Assembly: GCF_003610995.1 (NCBI RefSeq)
Contig: NZ_CP032543.1
Span: 4,836,001-4,900,000, forward strand
Direction of reading: 5' to 3'
DNA length: 64,000 bases
Source: Streptomyces griseus subsp. griseus
GTDB taxonomy: Bacteria > Actinomycetota > Actinomycetes > Streptomycetales > Streptomycetaceae
Below are positions 44,987 through 53,381 of the stretch, one piece after another. The stretch's first letter is position 1. Each line of letters starts with the position of its first letter. Both the position numbers and the translations under genes were made by a program. The notes below the pieces were generated by a model. The model was not told the DNA's origin and did not search any database. It was given only the letters and a program-made list of their open reading frames with translations.

Positions 44987-45297
44987 GGCGCACCCTCTCT
45001 CCGAACCCGCGACCCGGCACCAGAGACGCGCGTGGGGCGCGTGTGTGCCGACTGCCTGCCTGCAAGCCGTGAGCGTACGGCCGGGATGACGCCCCTCGCG
45101 CGGGTCCCCGGGCCCCAAAGCCGGGCCCAACCAGGCCGGACGCGCCCTCCCGCCCCGCTCTTTGGGCCGCCCGTGGGTCCGTGGGCCCACGCCGCGCCTG
45201 CCCGCCGCTCGGTACGCTCGGACGAGCCGGTGGCCGCCTACTCTGCATGTGCGCAAGCGAATTAGCGAGTTCATGTCGTGATGGGGCGGGGGCGTCG

Positions 45298-45891
45298 ATG
45301 AGTGCCGGGTTCTTCCACTCGTACCACCTGGGCTGGACCCGGCTGGATGCCGCGACGCTCCTGGGCGACCTGGAGGCGGAAGGGCTCCGCCCGGCCCATC
45401 CCGTGACCGGGCGCACCGTGCTCGTCAGCCTGGACCACCCCTCGTCCGGGGCCCGTTCGCCGGTGACGCGGGAGCAGTTTCTCTCTCTTTCCGGTCTGCA
45501 AAGGCTTCGGGAGGTCGGCTTCCGGCTGTGGGTGGACGAGGGCCCCGATCTACTGGTGCGCATACGGCGGGCGCGCGGCGGTGTCGTCGCCGTCGAGTTC
45601 TCCGTGGGCGAGCTGCCGACGGTGGAGCGGGAACGGGCGGTGGGCGCCATCCGGCGGTCCGTCGGCCGGGCCTCCCTGCTCTGCATCGGCTTCGTCGTCG
45701 ACCGCAGCGGTGCGACGGCCGGCACCGACTGGGACGGCGTCGTCATCGAGGGCTCCGCACCCCTCGGCCCCTGGCCGGACGCCGTCGCCGTACGGGAGGA
45801 GATCGCCGCCGGGCACCCGCAGTTGACGGCGGTGGAATCCGTCGCGATCTCGCCGTGGCGGGTGTTCGGGAGCGCCGTGCCCAGCCTGTGA
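45298..45891 (+). CDS. Hypothetical protein near the Tad locus
   Basis: 197 residues from ATG 45298, divergent from the pilin-like membrane protein. No signal peptide or membrane helix is seen. Alternating alpha/beta pattern: WTRLDAATLLGDLEAEGLRP, VLVSLDHPS, LRIRRARGGVVAVEFSVGELP, RERAVGAIRRSVGRASLLCIGFVVDRSG. It is possibly a two-layer sandwich. I do not recognise it. The upstream region holds several GGGCCC-type boxes like those before flp. Confidence 0.6.
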   Translation: MSAGFFHSYHLGWTRLDAATLLGDLEAEGLRPAHPVTGRTVLVSLDHPSSGARSPVTREQFLSLSGLQRLREVGFRLWVDEGPDLLVRIRRARGGVVAVEFSVGELPTVERERAVGAIRRSVGRASLLCIGFVVDRSGATAGTDWDGVVIEGSAPLGPWPDAVAVREEIAAGHPQLTAVESVAISPWRVFGSAVPSL

Positions 45892-46043
45892 GGGGGGCAT
45901 GTGCCCTGGTCATGGGTCCTCGGGCCCAAGACGCCTGCGGAAGCGGGGAGTTAGCGTCTGTCTTCGAAACCGATCAAGGTTCGCTCCGGTGTCCTGCTCA
46001 GGGCTTCCGTGGGCGGGCGGGCGACCAGAAGGTGACGACAGAC

Positions 46044-46451
46044 GTGCAGACGGCGGAGGAACTGACGCTGACCGACGAGGAGACCCGGCTCCTGCAGCTC
46101 GGCCTGATCGAGTGGTGCGGCCCGGCGCGCTCCACGGAGGAGTTCGCCGTGGCCATGGGCTTCGACGGCACGGAGGACCTCCACTACCGCGCGCTGCGGA
46201 TCCGGGCGGCGCTGATCGCCCGGGAGGCGCTGGAGCCGATGGACTGGGCGCGGGCGCTCCTCGCCACCGAGGTGGCGTTCGCCAGTGACGTGGTCGGTTC
46301 CGGTTACGAGTGGTCCACGACGACCGGCTGGTCGGACGAGGCGACCGTGCGCGTCCTGCGCTCCACCCAGCTGAAGCTGATCCGCACGGTGGCCCCGCTC
46401 GTCGGCCACGGCCTGGGCGCCCGCCCGGCCCTCCGCCCGGCGATCGGCTGA
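46044..46451 (+). CDS. Hypothetical helical protein
   Basis: 135 residues from GTG 46044 (GAAGG nine bases upstream); GTG 46032 is an alternative. It is helical throughout: LTLTDEETRLLQLGLIEWCGPA, STEEFAVAMGF, LHYRALRIRAALIAREALEPMDWARALLATEVAFASDVVGSG. The sequence WCGPA only superficially resembles a thioredoxin motif, since no second Cys and no thioredoxin fold are present. It is conserved-looking but unassigned. Confidence 0.65.
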   Translation: MQTAEELTLTDEETRLLQLGLIEWCGPARSTEEFAVAMGFDGTEDLHYRALRIRAALIAREALEPMDWARALLATEVAFASDVVGSGYEWSTTTGWSDEATVRVLRSTQLKLIRTVAPLVGHGLGARPALRPAIG

Positions 46452-46500
46452 CGGGACAGCGTTCGCGCACGGGCACGGGCAACAGCGATCAAGCGCGGTC

Positions 46501-46659
46501 AAGACCGCGCACGGGACCGCTGCGGTCGCGATCGGGCACGGGAGCGCTGCGGCCAAGACCGCGCACGGGACCACCACGGCCGCGATCGGCTGACAGGCGC
46601 ACGACCGGGCACGGGACCCCCGCGGCACCGAGGTCCGAGATCACCGCGGCACCGAGGTC
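46501..46659. repeat. Imperfect direct repeats upstream of the mannosyltransferase
   Basis: A 35-bp unit beginning AAGACCGCGCACGGGACC occurs at 46501-46535 and 46555-46589. A 16-bp unit CCGCGGCACCGAGGTC occurs at 46620-46635 and 46644-46659. They fill most of the 242-bp gap before the gene at 46694. Confidence 0.7.
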
Positions 46660-46693
46660 GGGGCGCCCCGGCCCGGAGGACATAATCGGCAAT

Positions 46694-47893
46694 ATGTCCG
46701 ACCACCAGCTCCGTACCCGGACGCCCCGTGCCCCGGCCGCACACCCCCGGGGGCCCCGCCCCCGGACGGCCGCCGCGCTCCGGGCCGCCGCGCCCGCGCT
46801 CGCGGTCTACGCCGCCGTCCGGGCCCTGGGGCTCCTGTGGCTCTGGGGGGCCGCCCAGGCCTCCGGCAAGGACCCCCTGGTACGGCTCAGCGGGCGCTGG
46901 GACTCCGTCTGGTATCAGCGCATCGCCGAGAACGGCTACGGCCACATCGTCACCCTCCCCGGCGGCGCCACCCACTCCGACCTGGCCTTCTTCCCCCTCC
47001 TGCCGGCCCTGGAGCGCGGGATCTCCGAGGTGACACCGCTCACCCTCGGCGGCGCCGGGCTCCTGGTCGCCTGGACGGCCGGGCTGCTCGCCGCCTGGGG
47101 CGTCTACGCCGTGGGGGCGGCGCTGCACGGGCGGCGTACGGGGGTGGTGCTGGCCGCGCTGTGGGGCGTGTACCCGACGGCGTTCGTCCAGTCGATGGCG
47201 TACACGGAGACGCTCTTCACCGCACTCGCCGCCTGGGCGCTGTACGCGGTCCTCAAGGGCCGCTGGCTGGTGGCGGGCGGCCTCTGCGTCCTGGCCGGGC
47301 TCACCCGCCCCTCGGCCGCCGCCCTCATCGCGGCCCTGGCGATCACGGCCGCGGTCACGCTCGTACGGGAGTACCGCGCCGGGAACGGCCTCGGCGCGGT
47401 GCTCCGCCGCAACGCCCGGATGCTCGCCGGGGTGGCGCTCGCCCCGCTGGGCTGGCTGGCGTACGTGGTGTTCGTCGCCGTCCGCGAAGGCAGCCCGCTC
47501 GCGTACTTCGGCGTCCAGGCGCAGTGGGGCAACAGCATCGACGGCGGCCGCGCGCTCGCCGCCTTCATCGCCGGGCTGCCGCTGCCCGCCGCGCTCGGGC
47601 TCTGCGCGGCGCTCGGGCTGCTCGGCTGGCTGGTGGTGCTCTGCGTACGGCAGCGGCAGCCGCTGCCCCTCCTCGTCTACGGGATCGCGATCGTCGTCAT
47701 CTCGCTGATCGGGGCCGGGTACTTCGGCTCCCGGCCCCGCCTGATGATGCCCGCGTTCCCGCTGCTCCTCCCGCCCGCCGCCGCGCTGGTACGGCTGCGG
47801 AGCACGGGACGCACGGCCGCCGTCATCGCCGTACTGGCCTGTGCGTCGGCGGCCTACGGGGCGTGGACCCTGCTCGGCGCGGGCCCGCCCTAG
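46694..47893 (+). CDS. Membrane mannosyltransferase, GT-C / PIG-V-like
   Basis: 399 residues with about eight to ten membrane helices. The first luminal loop has the GT-C-type acidic motif SGRWDSVWYQRIAENGYGH (Asp near 72), followed by DLAFFPLLP and, after TM4-5, YPTAFVQSMAYTETLFTALAAWALY. These match PIG-V-type glycosyltransferases that use polyprenyl-phosphate mannose. In Streptomyces it may mannosylate surface glycans or proteins. It ends on CTAG, where its stop overlaps the stop of the convergent DUF192 gene. Confidence 0.85.
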   Translation: MSDHQLRTRTPRAPAAHPRGPRPRTAAALRAAAPALAVYAAVRALGLLWLWGAAQASGKDPLVRLSGRWDSVWYQRIAENGYGHIVTLPGGATHSDLAFFPLLPALERGISEVTPLTLGGAGLLVAWTAGLLAAWGVYAVGAALHGRRTGVVLAALWGVYPTAFVQSMAYTETLFTALAAWALYAVLKGRWLVAGGLCVLAGLTRPSAAALIAALAITAAVTLVREYRAGNGLGAVLRRNARMLAGVALAPLGWLAYVVFVAVREGSPLAYFGVQAQWGNSIDGGRALAAFIAGLPLPAALGLCAALGLLGWLVVLCVRQRQPLPLLVYGIAIVVISLIGAGYFGSRPRLMMPAFPLLLPPAAALVRLRSTGRTAAVIAVLACASAAYGAWTLLGAGPP

Positions 47894-48279
47894 AGGGCCG
47901 GCCTTCCCCAGGAGGTGCCGGCCGCCCGCAGCTCCACCCGGACGCCGGGGCGCAGGCCCCACCGCTCCATCGCCCCGGCCTCCGCCTCCACCACATGGCG
48001 GGACCGCAGCCGGGGCAGGCCGAGCCGGCCGGGCTTCATCGTGCGGACCGCCAGCACCGTGAACTTCCGGTCCAGGTACGCCACATCGATGGCGAACCGC
48101 ATCCGGAAGGTGTGCACGCTACCGGCCGGAGTGAGCAGCAACGCCCCCTCGATCCCGTCCTGCCCGAGCAGCCCCCGGGTGCGGGTCCGGTACGAGGCCG
48201 CTATCCGCAGCGGCACCCTCCGGGCCCCCGCGTCCCCGCCGACCGTCAGCGTCCCCTCGCCATCACGCCAAGTCCTCAT
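47890..48279 (-). CDS. DUF192 family protein
   Basis: 129 residues from ATG 48279; a Shine-Dalgarno is not obvious and longer starts exist. DUF192 signature: YRTRTRGLLGQDGIEGALLLTPAGSVHTFRMRFAIDVAYLDRKFTVLAV, then MKPGRL and AEAGAMERWGLRPG. The fold is a small beta-barrel of unknown function, usually exported or at the membrane; this one lacks a signal peptide. It is convergent with the mannosyltransferase, sharing CTAG as overlapping stops. It often neighbours prepilin peptidase or pilus genes, as here. Confidence 0.88.
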   Translation of the reverse strand: MRTWRDGEGTLTVGGDAGARRVPLRIAASYRTRTRGLLGQDGIEGALLLTPAGSVHTFRMRFAIDVAYLDRKFTVLAVRTMKPGRLGLPRLRSRHVVEAEAGAMERWGLRPGVRVELRAAGTSWGRPAL

Positions 48280-48382
48280 GGCCCATGACCGTAGCTTCCG
48301 GCATCCGCGCATGGGCCCCGAACGGCCGGAGTGGGCCCCAGGGCCCAAGCCCCTCGTCCGCGCGGCCGTTTAGGGTCGTGGG

Positions 48383-49354
48383 GTGGACCTCGCGCTGCTC
48401 GTCGCCGCCGCCGTCTGGGGCGGAGCCACCGGACTGCTGATCCCGCGCGCCGCGTACCGGTTCGCCGTCGACCCCGAGGAACCCTGGCGCACAGCCTGCC
48501 CCGCCGGCCACGCGTTCACCGGCCGGTTCGGCGGCTGGTTGGGCCGGGCCCGCTGCCCGTCCTGCGGCCCTGGCACACGGGCTCCCGTACGGCGGCGGTA
48601 CGGAGACGAGGCCGCCGCCCCCGTCCCGTTCGGGGAGGAGGCCGAAGCCCCGGCTCCGTCCGGCGACGACCGCCCGGCCCCGGTCGCGTACGGGGAGGAA
48701 GCCGAAGCCCCGTTGCCGCGCGGGGACGACCGCCCCGCCCCCGTACTGCCGTACAGCGACGAAGGCGAGCCCCCCGCCTCCCGTCCACCGCGCCCTGTCT
48801 CCGCCCCCGCCCCCTACGCCCCCGGCACCCTCGCCCCCCTCGTCACCGTCCTCGTCTGCATCGCGCTCGCCGCCGCCACGGGGCCCCGGCCCGAGCTTGT
48901 CGCGTGGCTGGTCCTCGCGCCGCCCGCCGTCCTCCTGGCGACCGTCGACCGCCGCGTGCACCGGCTGCCGGACCCACTCACTTTGCCCTTGGCCGCCGCG
49001 GCCGTCCTCCTCCTCGGCGGGGCCGCCCTGCTCCCCGGACACGCCGGGTCCTGGACCTCCGGGCTGCTCGGCGGGGTGGCGCTCGGCGGCTTCTACCTCC
49101 TGCTCTTCCTCATCAACCCGAACGGCATGGGCTTCGGCGATGTGAAGCTCGCCCTCGCCCTGGGCGTCGCCCTCGGCTGGTACGGCTGGGAGGTGCTGTT
49201 CCTGGGCGGGTTCGCCGGGTTCCTGTTCGGCGCGGTGTACGGACTCGGGCTCGTCCTCCTGCGCCGGGCGGGGCGTAAGACGGGCATCCCGTTCGGCCCG
49301 TTCATGATCACCGGGGCGCTGGCCGGGGTGCTTCTGGGGGCCCTGGCCGCCTGA
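48383..49354 (+). CDS. Prepilin peptidase (A24) with a repeat-containing cytoplasmic insert
   Basis: 323 residues from GTG 48383. Catalytic aspartates: Asp189 (LLATVDRRVHRLPD) and Asp253 in the GxGD motif (GMGFGDVK). About seven membrane helices. The N-terminal zinc-type cluster is partial (Cys39, Cys58, Cys61), so it lacks one CxxC. Residues 73-124 are an acidic/Pro-rich insert with a 20-residue unit repeated twice (GEEAEAPxPxGDDRPAPV). It is the only prepilin peptidase in the window and very likely cleaves the Flp pilin, the TadE/TadG-like proteins and perhaps the pilin-like protein at 43-45 kb. Confidence 0.92.
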   Translation: MDLALLVAAAVWGGATGLLIPRAAYRFAVDPEEPWRTACPAGHAFTGRFGGWLGRARCPSCGPGTRAPVRRRYGDEAAAPVPFGEEAEAPAPSGDDRPAPVAYGEEAEAPLPRGDDRPAPVLPYSDEGEPPASRPPRPVSAPAPYAPGTLAPLVTVLVCIALAAATGPRPELVAWLVLAPPAVLLATVDRRVHRLPDPLTLPLAAAAVLLLGGAALLPGHAGSWTSGLLGGVALGGFYLLLFLINPNGMGFGDVKLALALGVALGWYGWEVLFLGGFAGFLFGAVYGLGLVLLRRAGRKTGIPFGPFMITGALAGVLLGALAA

Positions 49355-49468
49355 ACCCCGGAGCCGGGGCCTGGGCCGTCGGTGGCGGCAGCCCGTACGC
49401 CCGAGGGGGGGGCGTACGGCCCCGGAATCCATTCGCGCCACCCGCCCCGGGCCTGGCACGATCCCCGT

Positions 49469-50269
49469 ATGTCCGAACAGTCCTTTGCGCCCTTCCCCTC
49501 CACCGCCTCCCGCGACCGGTTCGAGGCCCTCGTCGCCGAGGCCGGCTCCGTCTCCGTGGACGGGTGGGACTTCTCCTGGCTGGAGGGGCGGGCCACCGAG
49601 CAGCGGCCCTCCTGGGGGTACGCCCGCGCCATGGCCGGCCGGCTCGGCGAGGCGCGGGCCGCACTCGACATCCAGACCGGCGGCGGTGAGGTGCTGGCCG
49701 CCGCGCCCAGGCTCCCGCCGGTCACCGTGGCCACCGAATCCTGGCCGCCGAACATCGCCCGCGCCACCGCCCTCCTGCACCCCCTCGGCGCCGTCGTCGT
49801 CGCCGACGCGGACGAGCCGCCGCTGCCCTTCGGCGACGCCGCCTTCGACCTGGTGGTGAGCCGGCACCCGGTGACCACCTGGTGGGAGGAGATCGCCCGG
49901 GTGCTCGCCCCCGGCGGTACGTACTTCTCGCAGCAGGTCGGTCCGGCGAGCGTCTTCGAACTCGTCGAGTTCTTCCTCGGCCCGCAGCCGCCCGAGGTGC
50001 GGGGCGCCCGCGACCCCGAGGACGCGCGCGCCGCCGCCGAGGCGGCCGGCCTGGAGGTCGTCGATCTGCGGCCCGAGCGGCTGCGCACCGAGTTCTTCGA
50101 CATCGGCGCGGTCGTCTACTTCCTCCGCAAGGTGATCTGGATGGTGCCCGGCTTCACCGTCGAGAAGTACCGGCCCCAACTGGCCGCACTCCACCGGAAG
50201 ATCGAGGAGGAGGGCCCGTTCCTCGCCCACACCACACGCTTCCTGATTGAGGCCCGCAAGCCCCTGTGA
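49469..50269 (+). CDS. Class I SAM-dependent methyltransferase
   Basis: 266 residues from ATG 49469. Rossmann methyltransferase: SAM motif region ALDIQTGGGEVLAAAPRLPPVTVATES (66-92), the acidic DADEPPLPFGDAAFDLVVSRHPVTTWWEEIARVLAPGG (about 115-152), then a C-terminal substrate region (DIGAVVYFLRKVIWMVPGF). It belongs to the Methyltransf_11-like group. The glycine loop is D-I-Q-T-G-G-G, as in many actinobacterial members. The substrate is unknown. Probably monocistronic. Confidence 0.88.
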   Translation: MSEQSFAPFPSTASRDRFEALVAEAGSVSVDGWDFSWLEGRATEQRPSWGYARAMAGRLGEARAALDIQTGGGEVLAAAPRLPPVTVATESWPPNIARATALLHPLGAVVVADADEPPLPFGDAAFDLVVSRHPVTTWWEEIARVLAPGGTYFSQQVGPASVFELVEFFLGPQPPEVRGARDPEDARAAAEAAGLEVVDLRPERLRTEFFDIGAVVYFLRKVIWMVPGFTVEKYRPQLAALHRKIEEEGPFLAHTTRFLIEARKPL

Positions 50270-50408
50270 CGTATCAAGGGGTGTGTCAGGAAAGGTCAAC
50301 CTGCTTACCTCGGACGCCAGTTCAGCCTTGTCTCCTAGGCAACGCGATCGCGCGAGCCGCCGTCCTACTCATCGGGAGCAGGCCCAGCGAGCGAGACGGG
50401 GAACGGCC

Positions 50409-50852
50409 ATGACGGTGGAGAGGGAAGAGTGCGGAGCTCCGGCCGGCCGAGCTAGGAGCGGCAACTCCGACTGGCTCACGGGCTCCCGGATCACCGCCGT
50501 GCACGGCGTCTTCTACCGGCCGGAGGGGCGTGCGGGCGAGCCGGAGGCCGTGGAGTTCGTGATCGACCGGGGCCAGTCCGTCCTGCTGACCTGTACCTCG
50601 GACTGGACGTTACGCATCACCCCGGGCGCCTGGCCGCTGCTGCCCGATTGGTGCGTACCGGCGAACCAGTGGCAGCACGCCCCGCTGACCCAGCTGCCGC
50701 CGGTGCCGTACGAGGGGGCCTGGACGGTCGTCGGGACGCTGGAGCGCAGGGACGGGCGCGGCGAGGTCCACGAGGCGGTCATCCGATGCGAGGAGGGCGA
50801 CTTCGTGGTCGCGGCAGGCGACACGCTGGCGGTCCGCTTCCACCCACACTGA
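50409..50852 (+). CDS. Hypothetical protein, beta-rich
   Basis: 147 residues from ATG 50409. After a ~25-residue polar N-terminus it is mostly beta: ITAVHGVFYRPEGR, AVEFVIDRGQSVLLTCTSDWTLRITPG, GAWTVVGTLERRD, EAVIRCEEGDFVVAAGDTLAVRF. No signal peptide. Trp-rich loops (WPLLPDWCVPANQWQ) are distinctive. I know no family. It stands alone between the methyltransferase and the putative small-RNA region. Confidence 0.65.
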   Translation: MTVEREECGAPAGRARSGNSDWLTGSRITAVHGVFYRPEGRAGEPEAVEFVIDRGQSVLLTCTSDWTLRITPGAWPLLPDWCVPANQWQHAPLTQLPPVPYEGAWTVVGTLERRDGRGEVHEAVIRCEEGDFVVAAGDTLAVRFHPH

Positions 50853-51089
50853 CCGCGCCTGACCGCGGGAAGAACCGCTCGCGACGTGGGGCGTCAAGCC
50901 CGCGCCCGGTGACGCCCCCTCGATACCGGGCGCGAATCCGGGCCCGCGATCGCGACCCATAGGGCGTTCTTCCTGCCCGTTCACGACTCCGGCCGAGCCC
51001 GTTCCGGAGTCCGGCGAACTCGGAGAGTAGTTATGGAGTGGCGCGGCACCCAGCGGGACTTACGAAGGGTTATGGTGGAAACCCCCCCT

Positions 51090-51130
51090 CGGGCCGGTCC
51101 GTATCCCCCCCACGGACCGGCCCGTTTTTT
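51090..51130 (+). terminator. Intrinsic terminator with T-run
   Basis: Perfect 13-bp arms CGGGCCGGTCCGT (51090-51102) and ACGGACCGGCCCG (51112-51124) with a 9-base loop, followed by six T (51125-51130). No recognised gene ends just upstream. It is the only classical U-tract terminator I found in the window. Confidence 0.85.
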
Positions 51131-51188
51131 CTGGGCCGAAACGGCCCCACCTCACCGAGGCCCCCGCGAAGCCGATCCGGGCCCGTCG

Positions 51189-51295
51189 CGAAGCCCGCCC
51201 GGGACCGCCACGCAGCCTGCCCGCACCGCCACGAAGCCCGCCCGGGACCGCCACGCAGCCTGCCCGCACCGCCACGAAGCCCGCCTGGGCCCGCC
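51189..51295. repeat. 43-bp tandem repeat, about 2.5 copies
   Basis: The unit begins CGAAGCCCGCCCGGGACCGC and contains CACGCAGCCTGCCCGCACCG. Copies start at 51189, 51232 and 51275, the last partial and diverged. The period is not a multiple of three, which argues against coding. Confidence 0.8.
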
Positions 51296-51360
51296 GCGAG
51301 CCGCTCACCGACACCGTCGCGCATCCCGCCCGGGACGCCGCAAAGCCCCGTGATCGACTG

Positions 51361-52410
51361 TCAGTCGCGTCCCGCCCAGATGTTGGCGCCCTCCGCGTCC
51401 ACCGCGAAGGCGTCGATCTCCTTCAGCTCCGCCGCCGTCAGCGCCGGTCCGGCCAGCGCCGCCACGTTCTCCTCCAGCTGCTTCACACTCGACGCGCCGA
51501 TCAGCGCCGACGTCATCCGGCTGTCGCGCAGCACCCACGTGATGGCCAGCTGGGCGAGCGACTGGCCGCGGCCCTGGGCGATGTCGTTCAGGCCGCGCAG
51601 CCGGCGCAGGACCTCGTCCGAGAGCAGGCCCGGGTCCAGCGACTTGCCCTGGGTGGCGCGCGAGCCCTCCGGGATGCCCTTCAGGTACTTGTTGGTGAGC
51701 AGGCCCTGGGCGAGCGGCACGAAGGAGATGCAGCCCATTCCGGCCGCCTCCAGGGTGTCGAGGAGGCCGTCGTCCTCGATCCAGCGGTTGATCATGGAGT
51801 AGGACGGCTGGTGGATCAGGGCCGGGACGCCCATCTCCCGCAGCAGCCCGGCCGCCTCGGCGGTCTGCTCCGCGTTGTACGAGGAGACCCCCACGTACAG
51901 CGCCTTGCCCTGCTGGACGGCGGACGCCAGCGCGCCCATCGTCTCCTCCAGCGGGGTGTGCGGGTCGAAGCGGTGCGAGTAGAAGATGTCGACGTACTCC
52001 ACGCCCATCCGCTTCAGCGAGGCGTCCAGCGAGGACAGCAGATACTTCCGCGAGCCCCACTCGCCGTACGGGCCGGGATGCATCAGATAGCCGGCCTTGG
52101 TGGAGAGGACCAGCTCGTCCCGGTACGGAGCGAAGTCCTGGGCGAAGAGCTTGCCGAAGTTCAGCTCGGCCGAGCCGGGCGGCGGCCCGTAGTTGTTGGC
52201 CAGGTCGAAGTGCGTCACCCCGAGATCGAAGGCGCGGCGCAGCATCGCCCGCTGGGAGTCCAGCGTCCGGTCGTCGCCGAAGTTGTGCCACAGGCCCAGC
52301 GACAGGGCGGGCAGCTTGAGGCCGCTGCGCCCGGTGCGGCGGTATTCCATGGAGTCGTAGCGCGTGTCGGCAGCGCGGTAGTAGAGGTCAGGGGAAAGGT
52401 AATCAGTCAT
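51361..52410 (-). CDS. Aldo/keto reductase (YghZ/GpR-like)
   Basis: 349 residues, TIM-barrel NADPH oxidoreductase. The active-site tetrad is visible: Asp in THFDLANNYG (D and Y), Lys in LVLSTKAGYL, and His in DIFYSHRFDPHTP. The GRSGLKLPALSLGLWHNFGDD start and GCISFVPLAQGLLTNKYL block resemble L-glyceraldehyde-3-phosphate reductases of the YghZ type, which detoxify aldehydes such as methylglyoxal. It has its own promoter facing the isoprenyl transferase gene. Confidence 0.92.
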   Translation of the reverse strand: MTDYLSPDLYYRAADTRYDSMEYRRTGRSGLKLPALSLGLWHNFGDDRTLDSQRAMLRRAFDLGVTHFDLANNYGPPPGSAELNFGKLFAQDFAPYRDELVLSTKAGYLMHPGPYGEWGSRKYLLSSLDASLKRMGVEYVDIFYSHRFDPHTPLEETMGALASAVQQGKALYVGVSSYNAEQTAEAAGLLREMGVPALIHQPSYSMINRWIEDDGLLDTLEAAGMGCISFVPLAQGLLTNKYLKGIPEGSRATQGKSLDPGLLSDEVLRRLRGLNDIAQGRGQSLAQLAITWVLRDSRMTSALIGASSVKQLEENVAALAGPALTAAELKEIDAFAVDAEGANIWAGRD

Positions 52411-52619
52411 TTTCCCTCCTTATCACGGAGTTGTGACAGACCGGGTTGGGCCCCCGTGACCCGGTCGCAGTAATGTGGCCGCTTCGGGGAAGGCCGATGT
52501 GCGGCGCGGCTCATGCCCGCGCGGGTCCGTGCGGCGCTCCCCTGCGGGGGTGGACCCCGGACCCCCGGCGACGGGGAAGGCGGGCCCCGGGCCCGTACGG
52601 AACCGAGAGGGTGAACTCA

Positions 52620-53381
52620 GTGAACTTCCGCGACCTGGTGTACAGGCTCTACGCGCGCCGGGTGGAAGGCCGCCTGGACCACGACCAGGTGCCGAAGCAC
52701 ATCGGGGTTATCCTCGACGGGAACCGCCGCTGGGCGAAGGCCTCCGGCGGCTCGGCGGTCCAGGGCCACCAGGCGGGCGCGGACAAGATCTCCGAGCTGC
52801 TCGGCTGGTGCAGCGAGACCGATGTCGAGGTCGTCACCCTCTGGATGCTCTCCACGGACAACTTCGACCGGCCCGAGCACGAGCTGAAGCCGCTCCTGGG
52901 CATCATCGAGAACACCGTACGCAACCTCGCCGCCGACGGCCGGTGGCGGGTCCACCACGTCGGCACCCTTGACCTGCTGCCCGCCGAGACCCAGTTGGTG
53001 CTCAAGGAGGCCGAGCAGTCGACGTCCCATGTCGGCGGGATAATCGTCAATGTCGCCGTCGGCTACGGCGGCCGCCAGGAGATCGCGGACGCCGTGCGCT
53101 CCCTGCTCCTGGACCACTCGGAGCGCGGCACGACCTTCGAGGAACTGGCCGAGATCGTCTCCACCGACCTGATCTCCGAGCACCTCTACACCCGCGGCCA
53201 GCCCGACCCCGACCTGGTGATCCGGACCAGTGGCGAGCAGCGCCTTTCGGGTTTCATGCTCTGGCAGAGCGCCCATTCGGAGTACTACTTCTGCGAGGTT
53301 TTCTGGCCGGCCTTCCGCAAGGTCGACTTCCTGCGGGCGCTGCGCGACTACGCCGCCCGCCACCGGCGCTACGGGGCCTGA
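52620..53381 (+). CDS. uppS: Isoprenyl (cis-prenyl) transferase, UppS family
   Basis: 253 residues from GTG 52620, chosen because GAGAGG lies nine bases upstream; GTG 52611 is less well placed. It condenses isopentenyl diphosphate onto an allylic starter in Z configuration to give polyprenyl carriers for peptidoglycan or glycans. Signature: HIGVILDGNRRWAKA (Asp33 binds Mg-diphosphate), ...WMLSTDNFDRP, NVAVGYGGRQEI, PDPDLVIRTSGEQRLSGFMLWQSAHSEYYF. Actinobacteria often carry two such enzymes, so whether this is the main C55 synthase or a shorter-chain type is open. Confidence 0.93.
   Translation: MNFRDLVYRLYARRVEGRLDHDQVPKHIGVILDGNRRWAKASGGSAVQGHQAGADKISELLGWCSETDVEVVTLWMLSTDNFDRPEHELKPLLGIIENTVRNLAADGRWRVHHVGTLDLLPAETQLVLKEAEQSTSHVGGIIVNVAVGYGGRQEIADAVRSLLLDHSERGTTFEELAEIVSTDLISEHLYTRGQPDPDLVIRTSGEQRLSGFMLWQSAHSEYYFCEVFWPAFRKVDFLRALRDYAARHRRYGA

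Larger units (their letters stand above)
50853..51360. other. 508-bp region with a U-tract terminator and tandem repeats; possible small RNA
   Basis: No ordinary gene is seen. A short frame starts at ATG 51033 (MEWRGTQRDLRRVMVETPP) directly before a strong intrinsic terminator. This could be a leader peptide or part of a small RNA of about 100 nt. Downstream lies a 43-bp tandem repeat array, then the 3' end of the aldo/keto reductase gene. Confidence 0.4.

Noticed and set aside
46044..46451. Thioredoxin-like WCGPA motif
   Set aside because: There is only one cysteine and the surrounding sequence is all helical, unlike a thioredoxin fold.
51030..51130. tRNA gene near the orphan terminator
   Set aside because: No cloverleaf arms or TPsiC loop sequence could be found.
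51189..51295. CRISPR-like repeats
   Set aside because: The repeats are contiguous, not separated by unique spacers, and no cas genes are nearby.
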